Shown: positions 54,817 through 64,000 of the stretch, in pieces
Layout of the letters: the number at the start of each line of letters is the position of its first letter
Numbering within the stretch: the first letter of the stretch is position 1
Assembly: GCF_016808335.1 (NCBI RefSeq)
Contig: NC_053138.1
Span: forward strand, 12,517,900 to 12,581,899
DNA from: Panicum virgatum
Taxonomy: Eukaryota > Streptophyta > Magnoliopsida > Poales > Poaceae
DNA length: 64,000 nucleotides
Reading direction: 5' to 3'
The notes under the pieces: model-generated
Told to the model about the DNA's origin: nothing
Database searches by the model: none
What the model saw: only the letters and a program-made list of their open reading frames with translations
Translations under genes and position numbers: made by a program

Positions 54817-57800
54817 CTACCGTGGGCTAGCTGCTGCGGGTTTCTCCTGTGGGCTCGCACTATCCAACAAATCAACGTCCCCAACTCCAACAGGTGGACC
54901 AATGCTGCAACGGGCCGTGTTGTGAATTGCAATGGCATCCTTCAGCTTCTGAAACTGCAATTGCAAATGGAGGTAGGTGTAAACATGCGCACAAGTAATA
55001 CAATCAGAAGGATTTCCAGCCAAACTGTTGCAAAAGGAGTAGTTCACCTTCTTGCACAGTTTTGAGATGGAAAACATATGGAAGGAATGAAATAAACGAA
55101 AAAAATTAAAATAGTATATCTACTAAATTGCAAAACATGACTGCCCAAAAAAGCAAAGTGACATTGCTAAAGGCATGGCAATGTGTAGTAAAGAAACCTC
55201 TTATCTCTAACAATATCATGCAGCAACAAGTGAGGCGTTCATACCTTCGCCAAGGAACAGGAGAAAGCCTCCAGTAGCCCATCAGCCCCACGATAAAGAT
55301 GGAAGAAAGGAAGGACTTTGACATTCAGTCGTTTGCACATTGGTTTGTTTTCGTCAAAATTTACTTTAAGAAACAATATATCAGGATTCTCCAAAGCTGT
55401 CCGGCAAAGCTGGTGTCATTGAAAGAGCATCAAATTTAGAACATATTTCATGAAGTACAAAAACAATTAACAGTACTTCAAGATTATCAGATGGCATAGT
55501 AAATGAATATACACTGTCAGAATAACAAGTAGGTAAAGAAAAACATTCAAGATATTCAGCATGATCAAACACTGGAAGTGGCTATTGTTTGGTGTATGCT
55601 CCTTGTCAATGATGTGGTACTAGTTGATGGGAGTCAGACAGGGTTGATATGAGAATGGAGTTGTGGAGAATTTGGAGTTTCCCCAACTTACTTGAGACTA
55701 AAAAGGCTTTGTTAGTAATCGTCCAAACTCCTAAGGTATCTTAATCAGCTCATAGTTACAGCCATAAAAAGACCAGAATTGTGGAGCAGAAAGTAGCTAG
55801 ATGCTGACGAGTTGATAGCCAGAGCATATAGGGGTCAATGAAAAGGTCAAACCAGTTGCATGGACACAAATCCACAGCAGACCAAGGTAGGTTACTTAGA
55901 TGACCAATGATACTGTGCTCAAAGTAGGGATTGTAGCGAAGACAAAAAGTCTTAAATATCTTTCAGTTCCAGTGAAATTTCAGTCAGCTTCTCAACTGTT
56001 AATTCCTCCATAAAACTTGAGAGACTATCAAATTTTCAGTGTTGGAAAAAGAAAACCAACCTGACTGTCACATGACCTACATGTAAATACCTATGCTCCT
56101 TTCATTCTAAAAAGATTCCAATACCTTCATGCAACCATAAACTCCTGAGCTCACATTCTACAAACAAGGGGAAACCAAGGAGTTTCATTACTCTATGTTA
56201 TACTCCAAACAGTCCAGAAACGAGGACCGTGTTATTTAGTATTAGCCTAATGACAATCTTCAAAGTTCAAAGCTGTTACAATGGGAAGGAAGTCCATGCA
56301 TTTTAAGTTGCCCCAGGAAATAAATTATATTGCTGCAAGCATTTCAAGAGTCACTGGGTTGATAAAAAAAAAGTCACTGGCAATAACTCCAATTACCACA
56401 ATACTCCCAATTCAGTTAATCAAATGGAGCTACTAACAAATAAAGGCCAACAAATAAGATCCTAGCCAGAGAAGAGCAAAAATATCCATACTTCCTTTTG
56501 TTTTTTTTCATTCAAAGAACCACAATACTGAGCTAATGTGGAACCTACCAGAATTAAACTTATGCATTGCTAAAGTGTGTACAATTTGACAAAGTGCTTT
56601 CCTAGTCTTATCCCACCAAAGTAATTCTTTCGCATTCTTTTAACGAGTTACTATTGTTTTAAAACAATAATATTTAATTGTGTGCACCCAAAATGATATG
56701 AGCAGTGTAACAGTGTAAAGTCATGATTAACCATGCGAGGAACACATAGGAATAAAAGTATAAGACACACTTCAGACAGAATCAAACATCCAGTAGTTAT
56801 ATTCACGACATTACCCTTGGAAAGAGTGCTCGGCATGAACCACACCAGGTTCCGTAGAACTCGACAACAACAAGCCTGTCTCCAGCATCTCTCAGTGCAT
56901 CCAAGAACTCCACTGTGGAGTGGATGTCAATCATATTTGGTCCAGCATCTTTCTCCCACCATTTTGGTTGCTCACTGCTCTCTGGGTCTGCCGAATGAAC
57001 CTGGAACAGCCAACATGACAAAACGTCAAAGCCATCAAACACTGCAGAAACCCTGCAGTATAACCCAAGTAACGATGTCCCTCTTGACTAAATACTGGGT
57101 GCAAGCCTTTCTTTAAAACACACACATGTTCGACCAATCAAGACTAGCACAATTTAACTAAAATGAAGCGCAATTGACAGTTCAAACAATTGAATATACC
57201 ACACACATCTTGCCCAACAACTTAGAACTTTGGACAGGAACTATGCATTTCCTTTTCAGAAGTAAATTCAGAACTAAACACAAGGCACTCCCAAATCCAA
57301 TTCAATGACGCAACAAGCAGGTGTAATTCGACAATTCAGTGAATTTACCTTATAAACAAGCTATTAATGAGCATCAAAACCTTAATGGGACAGGACAAAC
57401 CGTGAAATTCACCTAGGATTTTACTCGTTCATCTAAACGGCGTAGAATCACAAGCTAAACCGAAGTCGATGCGTGTACAGTCCAAAGCATTTCAGCGACC
57501 ACGAGCCTCCCAACCCACCGAAAAATCGTAAAACGAAGCGGTCCGCCCTCGGCATCGTCAGCACAGGAGGTCGCCCCCAACCACAGCACGAGGAAAAACC
57601 GCCGAGAAACCCTAAGGAGCGCCTCATCTCCGCGGGCCGGCAGGCAACCAAGCCAGTTCCTGCTCGGATAAGAGGGCGCGCACCTTGTGGCGAGCGAGCC
57701 GGCGGGGGCGCGGGTGCGGGCGAGCGGCCGCGAGGCGCGCCCGCCGCGGCGAGCCGGGGGACGAGAGCACCCAGCGAGACGGCGCGGACGACGACGAGGA

Positions 57801-57854
57801 GGCTGAGGGGGACGGGGCGAGGAAGCGGCGCGGGAGGAGGAGCGCGTCGGCCAT
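54817..57854 (-). CDS. Chloroplast thioredoxin-like 2 (ACHT-type) protein
   Basis: Four exons: 57854-57684, 57000-56815, 55409-55245, 54954-54817, all phase 0 with GT-AG borders, 219 residues. Residues 1-57 are rich in Ser/Ala/Arg/Pro ([19 protein letters not shown]), a chloroplast transit peptide. The thioredoxin fold follows: [34 protein letters not shown] with active site WCGSC at 109-113, then [31 protein letters not shown], and the tail [10 protein letters not shown]. The WCGSC site and FDENKPMCK block match the atypical Cys/His-rich (ACHT, thioredoxin-like 2) group, which passes redox signals in chloroplasts (known for Arabidopsis members). It is convergent with the bHLH gene. Intron 2 (1.4 kb) holds a small LINE/SINE-like piece. 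Confidence 0.93.
55608..55712 (+). repeat. RTE-like LINE scrap joined to an Au-like tail
   Basis: Plus-strand translation gives [16 protein letters not shown] (start near 55597), close to the catalytic FADDVVLVDES block of plant RTE-type LINEs as I remember it. Within 60 bp the text becomes CCCCAACTTACTTGAGACTA then AAAAGGCTTTGTTAG, the Au/RTE 3' tail. An internal deletion must join them. Confidence 0.5.
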
Positions 57855-60174
57855 CGGTGGGTGGCGTCCCGCTAGACCGCCGCCGCTCTAGGCGCCGGCG
57901 CCGGGGGGCATCCGGGCGCGGGGAGGCGGAAGCTGCTGGTGAGGCGTCAGCGCTAGCCGCCTGTGCGGCGCTCCGCTGCCTCGTCGGGGGCGGGGAGGGT
58001 GTGGTGGAGATGGCGTCGCCGTGGCCCGTCACCCGTGTGGATGGGGAGATTTGGGCAGCGGAAATGATGCTGCTACACACGAGAAAGGACCTGCTGGCTG
58101 TCACTGGTGAGTGGGCCCAGCGGCTGCATGAGTAGCTCTGCTGTTCGAGAACTTTGACAATTTTTGAACTTCTACTCCTAAACAGGAACTGACTTTGCTG
58201 AGATTATTGCTGAATTGAAGTTTCGTTTTTGCGATCAAGTGGAAAGGCAAGGCAAAGGTGGGTGAGAATGTCATGTTTGTCAAAAGTGACGTCACTAATT
58301 GATTTCTCTACATTTCAAAAGTCAGCGGGTTGGATCAGATTATGCTAATTGCTAGTTTAAAATTCATGTCCTTGTACTAACGTTCTCTAACCCAATATTA
58401 TATGCTAGCGGCAAGGCTCTATCTTAACGGACACTTCCCCTTCTCACGGTTCAGAGGACAAACACAATTCCAAAACCATCGCCAAGATTAACTCAGTGGG
58501 GAGAAGCTTCGCAGCTGTTCAAACACAGACGTTGCGTGTTGGGAGCACGAGTGAAACGAGGAGCACGAGATCAGTGGGTTCTCGCACGAATTTAGTTTCT
58601 TCAGGTCTGAGGAAATGGTGGATTTTCACCAACGACGATGCTTGATGTAGTCCTTCTATTTGACTGGTTGTGGGCAACTAACTATTCAGAAGAATCCACA
58701 AGCTCAAGAAGAACCTGGGGAGATTTTCATCGGAACAAGTCAATTCACAATCTGTTACATCAACCATTGAACCACAAAAATGCTTCTTGGTGTCCAGTCC
58801 CCAGGCTGGGAAGAAGACCCCAAAACCAGGATTCCATGAAAAAACCACAATAAAAACACAGCAGAACCAGGTTCTGATCTAACGAGTTGAAGCCCTGAGG
58901 CCTTCCCCAGATCGGAGTTTCAATAGTCATTGCATGCTTTGCCACTAGAAACTATCAGAGAAGGAAGAAACAGAGCATTTTCAAATTGAATGTCATTGTG
59001 CCATGCATCTGTTGATCTATCCATGTCCTTTTTCCCCGTTCAGGCTAAACCAACTTTCACCATGGAGGCTTACATGATAAGTGACAACGTTACATGGTGT
59101 ACTGTCACACAACTTTCCTACCTTTAAAAGATCATCTTAACGGGCAATATTCTGAGGTGTTCACCTTTGAGAATCCTGGTATTGATATCCCTTCTGTTTA
59201 CGAACTGGTTAAGATACACCTGCACTGATTTTTTTTTAGGAACAGATAAACTTGGGAGAACTCAAGAGCGTGTCATCAAATAGCTTTGAGGTTGCTCCAC
59301 TCTATTCATGAACAAACAAACCGTTCTCAGTTCCCATGAAAATCAAGAGTAAAGTCACAATTTTTCATAGTAACCATGGATTCTGGTCATCCTCTCTGCT
59401 GCTCATCACACTCGCCGAAAAGAAGGCACAAACTAACATATTGCAAGTCCGGCAGATGTATAGTCTTGAAATATCATTCAAATATCAAAATACGTAGTTC
59501 CCATGTTTTCATGGAAGATTTGTTGTTGATCGAGCTGAATCTTGAATGCGTGCAGCTGGATAGGCACAACACAAACAGGAAGCTACAGCAACTTATCCTA
59601 TTTGAACCATATAAAATTCACATCAGGATACATACCTATAAAATTCCTTTAGGATATACTAATGATAATAACACTGTTCTCCCGCCAACAGCTGTCACTT
59701 CAATTATTGCCCTCTCGCAAAAGAATTCGAGTAACCGCCAGCCAATTACTAAACAAATCGTGTATACAAAGATTTGTTTTTTTAGGAGTGTATACAAAGA
59801 GTTGATATGATAGCTGAAAAAACTAGCATATGATGTTTACTGGAAATGAAGAAGAGGTGATTTGATTGATAAACAAACAGTGCCCCGCCGACCCAAAACA
59901 TGCTAGATCTTTGTTTTCTAGAAATATAAAATGAGATACCAGTTCTCAATTTATCTACATTGGACGAGCCCATGAGTCGCCATCCATCACCAAGCTCGAA
60001 CTCCGCCGGCTCTGCGGATAAGCATAAGTGTCCTCCCGTTACTGGTCAGACACTATTAACAAAGTGGTTGAATCCGGTGCGGCATTGTGCCTATGGGCGC
60101 CGTTTCCTTCCTGGGGCGTCATCGTTATACCTCCCGTCTCTTCATCCATCGGGACTCCCGGTGAAAACCAAAAA
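57855..60174. other. Promoter side of the thioredoxin-like gene and intergenic DNA
   Basis: GC-rich to about 58030, then AT-rich and gene-free to 59950. 59960-60174 has a GC-richer leader-like stretch. Confidence 0.4.
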
Positions 60175-60258
60175 ATGGCGACGACGGCGCCTTCGGCATC
60201 GCTTCCTGAGTTACTAAAGGTGGAGGTTCACGTGAAGAGACATGATAAGCACAGATGA
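60175..60258 (+). CDS. Short frame, possible first exon of a disrupted gene
   Basis: ATG at 60175 opens MATTAPSASLPELLKVEV followed by a basic stretch, and stops at 60258, 51 bp before the LTR element. The context (GC-rich leader, clean start) is gene-like, but 27 codons are too few to identify. An intron donor or the LTR insertion may separate it from the rest of the gene. Confidence 0.25.
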   Translation: MATTAPSASLPELLKVEVHVKRHDKHR

Positions 60259-60309
60259 TCCGAACATCAAATTTCTAAGCAGACAGTGATGTGATGGATT
60301 TGTGCTGTG

Positions 60310-60909
60310 TGTTGACGACCAAAATTGGCAGCAACCTGAACAGACCGGTCTGACCGGTATGTCCAGGCGGTCTGACCGGTTTAGGCGTCTGTAGACGGTC
60401 TGGCATGACCAACCGGTCTGACCGGTAGGTCCGACCGGTCTGACCGGTCTAGGAGAAGTCCGAGTACTATTAGAGTTTTTAATAGATTTAGATCTATAAA
60501 CAGAATTTCTTGCGGGGTAAGTCTTCCCCACCCTATAAATATAAAGGGTCACGGCCGATTGAAGGAGAACCCAATCGAACCAATCAAATACATTTATCCT
60601 TATCGTTTTTACCTTTCTTTCTCGTTATCCTACTTTTCCAACCTCGACATGCTGTTCTTCTTTCGTCTCCATGGCGTTTGAGGACGCCCTAGCTGGCCTG
60701 CCGAGCCTAGGGCACCCCTACGCGCGCTTGCCCTGACGGGGTCCCTCCCGGGCGAGCGTTCGTCGGATCGTCGCCGTTGTGCACGGCGACCGATCTGATC
60801 GGTCCCTCTGACCGGTCTGACCGCTCCACGCAGGAGGTGCTGCAAGGAGCTCCTCCTCGCGTCGCGCGACCTAGCGCGATCGTGTGTTGGCCCGTAAAAG
60901 GCGTCAACA
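60310..60909 (+). repeat. 5' LTR of the ACCGGT-rich element
   Basis: 600 bp, TGTTGACGACC...GGCGTCAACA. It has a dense ACCGGT cluster at 60340-60460 and again near 60800, with a TATA box CTATAAATATAAAGG near 60533-60546. Confidence 0.93.
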
Positions 60910-61070
60910 TATTTTGGCGACTCCGCTGGGGACCATGGTGTTTCGGTTTTGCATAACCGAAATCAAGCCCTAGCAATATGGTGCAATCTGAAGACATACC
61001 TATGGCGATGACTTCTTAACTATGTCAGGAGATTCTTCGAGTACAGATCGACCTGAGTTTTTCGTGCTGG

Positions 61071-62147
61071 ATGGAGAACAAAGGATCGCCATCATACCAC
61101 GATGTTCTGAGAAAGGTATTGTCTACAAGTATTTTATCCAATAGTGATCGTATCTATATCAAGTATTTGCTTGGTAAACCTGAACTAATTGATATAGTGG
61201 ATAAAGTAAATCCAATTCATGTTATTCAAAAGTCGGCTATTGAAAAAACGGCTAATTATCCTTGCAAAAATTTGCCTGATGTTGCTTGTCAAGATACAAT
61301 TCGGCCGTCCCAAGCCGAAATTGTTGAATCAAAATTCTCTAACAAGAACACAAAGACTAAATCTAGTACTTCAACGCTCGGGGGGGGGGGGCAACAAAAT
61401 AAAGGCAAAGATGCTGGTTGCATTGCAACCGGTCTAACCGGTTCCACGACCGGTCTAACCGGTTCATCTAGAATTTTGCAAAATAAATCAAAACTTAAGA
61501 TGGTTAATCCCAAAAAACTCGAGATTGGTGTTTGGAAAACCGTTGAATCGAAAGGTCGTCACAAGCATCAAAAGGAAAAGCCGAAGCCCTTTCTTAGAGA
61601 TCTTCCGGCTAAATCCAAAAAACAAAATAATGATGCTAGTCGGTCAAAACATCCAAAACACTCGAGATATACTCCAAGACAGCAATTCCATGATCGGAAT
61701 CGGCAGCCGAATAATTTTCCTAATTCAATGCCGTTTTCATCATATAGGTCGTCTATACATAAGCCATGCGGATCTTATTATAGCATGCCCAGTTTTTATC
61801 CGTCATGGTATTATAATTCCTGTATGCCATCTCTTCCTACATATTTGTGCCCAAATTATATTACCTATAAGAAGCCAGCAATTAGTAAGCCATCACCTAC
61901 AAATAATGGCCGTTTTGATCCTGAAAATCGGCATGTGCAGAAAAAGAAACACATGGTGATCAAGCAAGTTTATCGTGTCAAAAAAGATGGGCGATTAAAT
62001 AAAAATTCAGATTTGACACAAGATAAAGAGAAGCCGACCGTTCAAGAAACATCGGCTAGTTCCTGTTGCTCAGATTGTCCCCAATGGAGACCATACTTCA
62101 AACAATATAGTCGAACAATGTTCAAGTTTGGCTGGGGGGCAAGATAA
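61071..62147 (+). CDS. Main open frame of the non-autonomous LTR element
   Basis: 358 codons from ATG 61071 (MENKGSPSYHDVLRKVLSTS), 161 bp after the 5' LTR. It is rich in Lys, Asn, Ser and, in the second half, Tyr/Pro (MPSFYPSWYYNSCMPS). No protease, zinc knuckle, reverse transcriptase or integrase motif is visible, and I recognise no family; by position it could be a gag-like or accessory protein. A run of 12 G (61380-61391) encodes GGGG. Directly after it the ACCGGT motif is translated as TGLTGSTTGLTGS (about residues 119-131). It ends GWGAR and TAA. Single uninterrupted frame, which suggests either recent insertion or selection. Confidence 0.6.
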   Translation: MENKGSPSYHDVLRKVLSTSILSNSDRIYIKYLLGKPELIDIVDKVNPIHVIQKSAIEKTANYPCKNLPDVACQDTIRPSQAEIVESKFSNKNTKTKSSTSTLGGGGQQNKGKDAGCIATGLTGSTTGLTGSSRILQNKSKLKMVNPKKLEIGVWKTVESKGRHKHQKEKPKPFLRDLPAKSKKQNNDASRSKHPKHSRYTPRQQFHDRNRQPNNFPNSMPFSSYRSSIHKPCGSYYSMPSFYPSWYYNSCMPSLPTYLCPNYITYKKPAISKPSPTNNGRFDPENRHVQKKKHMVIKQVYRVKKDGRLNKNSDLTQDKEKPTVQETSASSCCSDCPQWRPYFKQYSRTMFKFGWGAR

Positions 62148-62586
62148 GAGCATCTATATCGGTTCTGACAGGACCGGTTTGACCGGTTCGTTAGACCGGT
62201 CTGACCGGTCTGAACCTGGGAAGTCTGGTGGTGCAAAAAATAGGATCAAGCCGATCTTTGAGGAGCTTCTGGACAAATACAAGAAGATATCTGCGCAAAA
62301 ACAAAGCAATCAATTGGAAGGCAAACGAAGAAGGAGTTCTTCACCACCACAATCAAGAAAGCATCAATGGTCATCGTATTGGTCTTCGTCATTCATCCCG
62401 TCGATGCACTACCATGGTCTGCATATTCATGTGTGTTTAATCCATGGTTTGGTCATAATCCTTGGCTGCTATATTATGATTATCATTTTTATACTTTACC
62501 AAGGAGCTATGATTTGTATAATCGGCCGCATTGGCCGTCTCAAGATTTTGTTATTGAACATGCTAAGGAATGTAAAGCCGAAATAG
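62128..62586 (+). pseudogene. Second, frame-shifted reading region of the LTR element
   Basis: Overlaps the end of the first frame. It begins MAGGQDKSIYIGSDRTGLTG with more ACCGGT translated as TGLTGSLDRSDRS, then a basic helix (FEELLDKYKKISAQKQSN). The text then continues better in another frame as WSAYSCVFNPWFGHNPW...YNRPHWPSQDF, a Tyr/Pro/Trp-rich block like that in the first frame, ending at 62592. Broken by at least one frame change. Confidence 0.45.
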
Positions 62587-62757
62587 TTTGCTGATCGTAA
62601 GCTAAAAATTATTGCATGCTAGTTCTCTTAGTTCGGCTATTTTAGCATGTTTAAATATAATGTATGGCCGACGCATTGTTAATTGTCGCCCTTAGACAAT
62701 TTTGGCACAGAGAAGTGTTCTTTGGCACGCAAGCTTTGCCAAAGAACAGGGGGCATA

Positions 62758-63357
62758 TATTGACGACCAAAATTGGCAGCAACCTGAACAGACCGGTCTG
62801 ATCGGTATGTCCAGGCGGTCTGACCGGTCTAGGCGTCTGTAGACGGTCTGGCATGACCAACCAGTCTGACCGGTAGGTCCGACCGGTCTGACCGGTCTAG
62901 GAGGAGTCCGAGTACAATTAGAGTTCTTAATAGATTTAGATCTGTAAACAGAATTTCTTGCGGGGTAAGTCTTCCCCACCCTATAAATATACAGGGTCAC
63001 GGCCGATTGAAGGAGAACCCAATCGAACCAATCAAATACATTTATCCTTATCGTTTTTACCTTTCTTTCTCGTTATCCTACTTTTCCAACCTCGACATAC
63101 TGTTCTTCTTTCGTCTCCATGGCGTTTGAGGACGCCCTAGCTGGCCTGCCGAGCCTAGGGCAACCCTACGCGCGCTTGCCCCGACGGGGTCCCTCCCGGG
63201 CGAGCGTTCGTCGGATCGTCGCCGTTGTGCACGGCGACCGATCTGATCGGTCCCTCTGACCGGTCTGACCGCTCCACGCAGGAGGTGCTGCAAGGAGCTC
63301 CTCCTCGCGTCGCGCGACCTAGCGCGATCGTGTGTTGGCCCGTAAAAGGCGTCAACA
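62758..63357 (+). repeat. 3' LTR of the ACCGGT-rich element
   Basis: 600 bp, nearly identical to the 5' LTR. It starts TATTGACGACC: the terminal TG has become TA. Confidence 0.93.
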
Positions 63358-63362
63358 CTGTG

Positions 63363-63817
63363 GAAAGACGTTGTAAGATTGAAGAGCAATAACGAAAAAG
63401 AAGATTGAAACTTAGTCTTCTAACTTTCTTATTTTTGTTCTTTAGTTTCTTTTGTTTCCATGAAAACTCTTATTTGAAGTTTAGAGTCTAATAACTCTCG
63501 TAACTCGAGGACCTAATTCCTCTTTTGGCTGTAGACACTCTCTCTTACGGTTTGACCATTCAATCTACCATTGTGCAAACGCCACATGATTTGAGCCCAA
63601 ACTGTTTGCATTCGAATCATCTAGATAGAGAACACATGTTTGCATTCGACCAATTATATGCATTAAAAATACAAGGAACACCAATTTAAGCACATTTTAT
63701 TTATCAACAAGTGCACAATCGGAACAAGAGCATCTGCAGTGATTCCCTAATAACCGAACCGAAGAAGCAAGAAGACGATGAAGAACAACGGAAGAAGAGC
63801 AGCTCATACGGGCTTAA
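63363..63817. other. 3' flank of the PRA1-like gene
   Basis: AT-rich, no gene; the part next to 63818 is probably the 3' UTR. Confidence 0.5.
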
Positions 63818-64000
63818 TTAGTAGTTGGACGGCAGCACGGGCGTGTACCACCTGCCGGCCTCCTCGTCGATGCTGTCGGCGGGTCGGTGCAGCAGGGCGT
63901 GGAACAGGACGACGAGGAGGCCGACGAGCAGGGAGATGAGGATGTTGGACGTGGCGCCGGTGAGCAGCAGGAGCACGAGCGTGACCGCGGAGAGGAGCGC
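63818..64000 (-). CDS. PRA1-family protein, C-terminal part (cut by window end)
   Basis: Minus-strand frame from the window edge to TAA at 63818, 60 residues. It shows the end of a PRA1 (prenylated Rab acceptor) domain: a hydrophobic helix VTLVLLLLTGATSNILISLL, a second helix VGLLVVLFHALL, then HRPADSIDEEAGRWYTPVL. PRA1 proteins are small four-helix proteins of ER and Golgi membranes that act with Rab GTPases (known for the family). The N-terminal part is outside the window. Confidence 0.75.
   Translation of the reverse strand, partial: ALLSAVTLVLLLLTGATSNILISLLVGLLVVLFHALLHRPADSIDEEAGRWYTPVLPSNY

Larger units (their letters stand above)
60310..63357 (+). mobile_element. Non-autonomous LTR retrotransposon rich in ACCGGT motifs, TSD CTGTG
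   Basis: A 3,048-bp element with two 600-bp LTRs and perfect CTGTG at 60305-60309 and 63358-63362. Primer-binding site TGGCGACTCCGCTGGGGA at 60915-60932 resembles the tRNA-Arg type of Ogre/Tat Ty3-gypsy elements (from memory). The 3' LTR is preceded by a purine tract ACAGGGGG. The 1.85-kb interior has no protease, reverse transcriptase or integrase. Confidence 0.9.

Noticed and set aside
57448..58135. About 220-codon frames on both strands at the 5' end of the thioredoxin-like gene
   Set aside because: They are shadows of GC-rich exon 1 and its upstream region; the real frame is the shorter transit-peptide exon.

Overview
The window looks like nuclear DNA of a grass, probably a panicoid. Reasons: genes have short exons with GT-AG introns and very GC-rich first exons; the gene set is typical of plants (ZIP transporter, NHL/LEA_2 protein, GT31 galactosyltransferase, bHLH factor, chloroplast thioredoxin-like protein, PRA1 protein); and there is a dense load of grass-type transposable elements (Tourist-like GTTTAGTT MITEs, a hAT MITE, a Mutator-like element, Ty1/copia elements, an LTR element full of ACCGGT motifs, L1-type LINE pieces, an Au-like SINE tail). 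Species cannot be fixed from this sequence alone.

Layout. 1-4.6 kb: last exon of a ZIP transporter (+), a small MITE just downstream, and an intronless hypothetical gene with an internal duplication (-). 4.6-15.1 kb: two fold-back MITEs, then a composite inverted-repeat element (about 5.87-10.67 kb) whose two arms each carry a promoter and a spliced 5' leader pointing inward at cargo genes (two broken GRF zinc-finger genes on +, one Myb/SANT-like gene on -). It abuts a broken copia element (10.67-15.13 kb) that lacks its integrase and 3' LTR. 15.1-22 kb: AT-rich DNA with a recurring GTGCATC phrase, more MITEs, and a decayed gene fragment split by a hAT MITE with a perfect 8-bp target duplication. 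22.4-23.3 kb: NHL/LEA_2 gene (-). 26.4-33.0 kb: a complete copia insertion (TSD ATTCC) with lesions in its genes and a 5' LTR lacking the TATA-containing stretch. 36.3-42.5 kb: seven-exon GT31 galactosyltransferase gene (-) with a 1.5-kb Mutator-like element in its first intron. 43.1-50.8 kb: LINE pieces, AT-rich DNA, a tail-only SINE insertion and GC-rich islands. 51.7-53.5 kb: four-exon bHLH gene (+) that appears to use a GC-AG first intron. 54.8-57.9 kb: four-exon chloroplast thioredoxin-like gene (-). 60.3-63.4 kb: non-autonomous LTR element (TSD CTGTG). 63.8-64 kb: end of a PRA1-like gene (-).

The host genes do not form a pathway; they are ordinary, separately transcribed plant genes separated by nested repeats. 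The region that most deserves study is the composite element at 5.87-10.67 kb, because promoter-bearing inverted arms facing inward on cargo genes are an organised arrangement. The ACCGGT-rich non-autonomous LTR element at 60.3-63.4 kb comes second.
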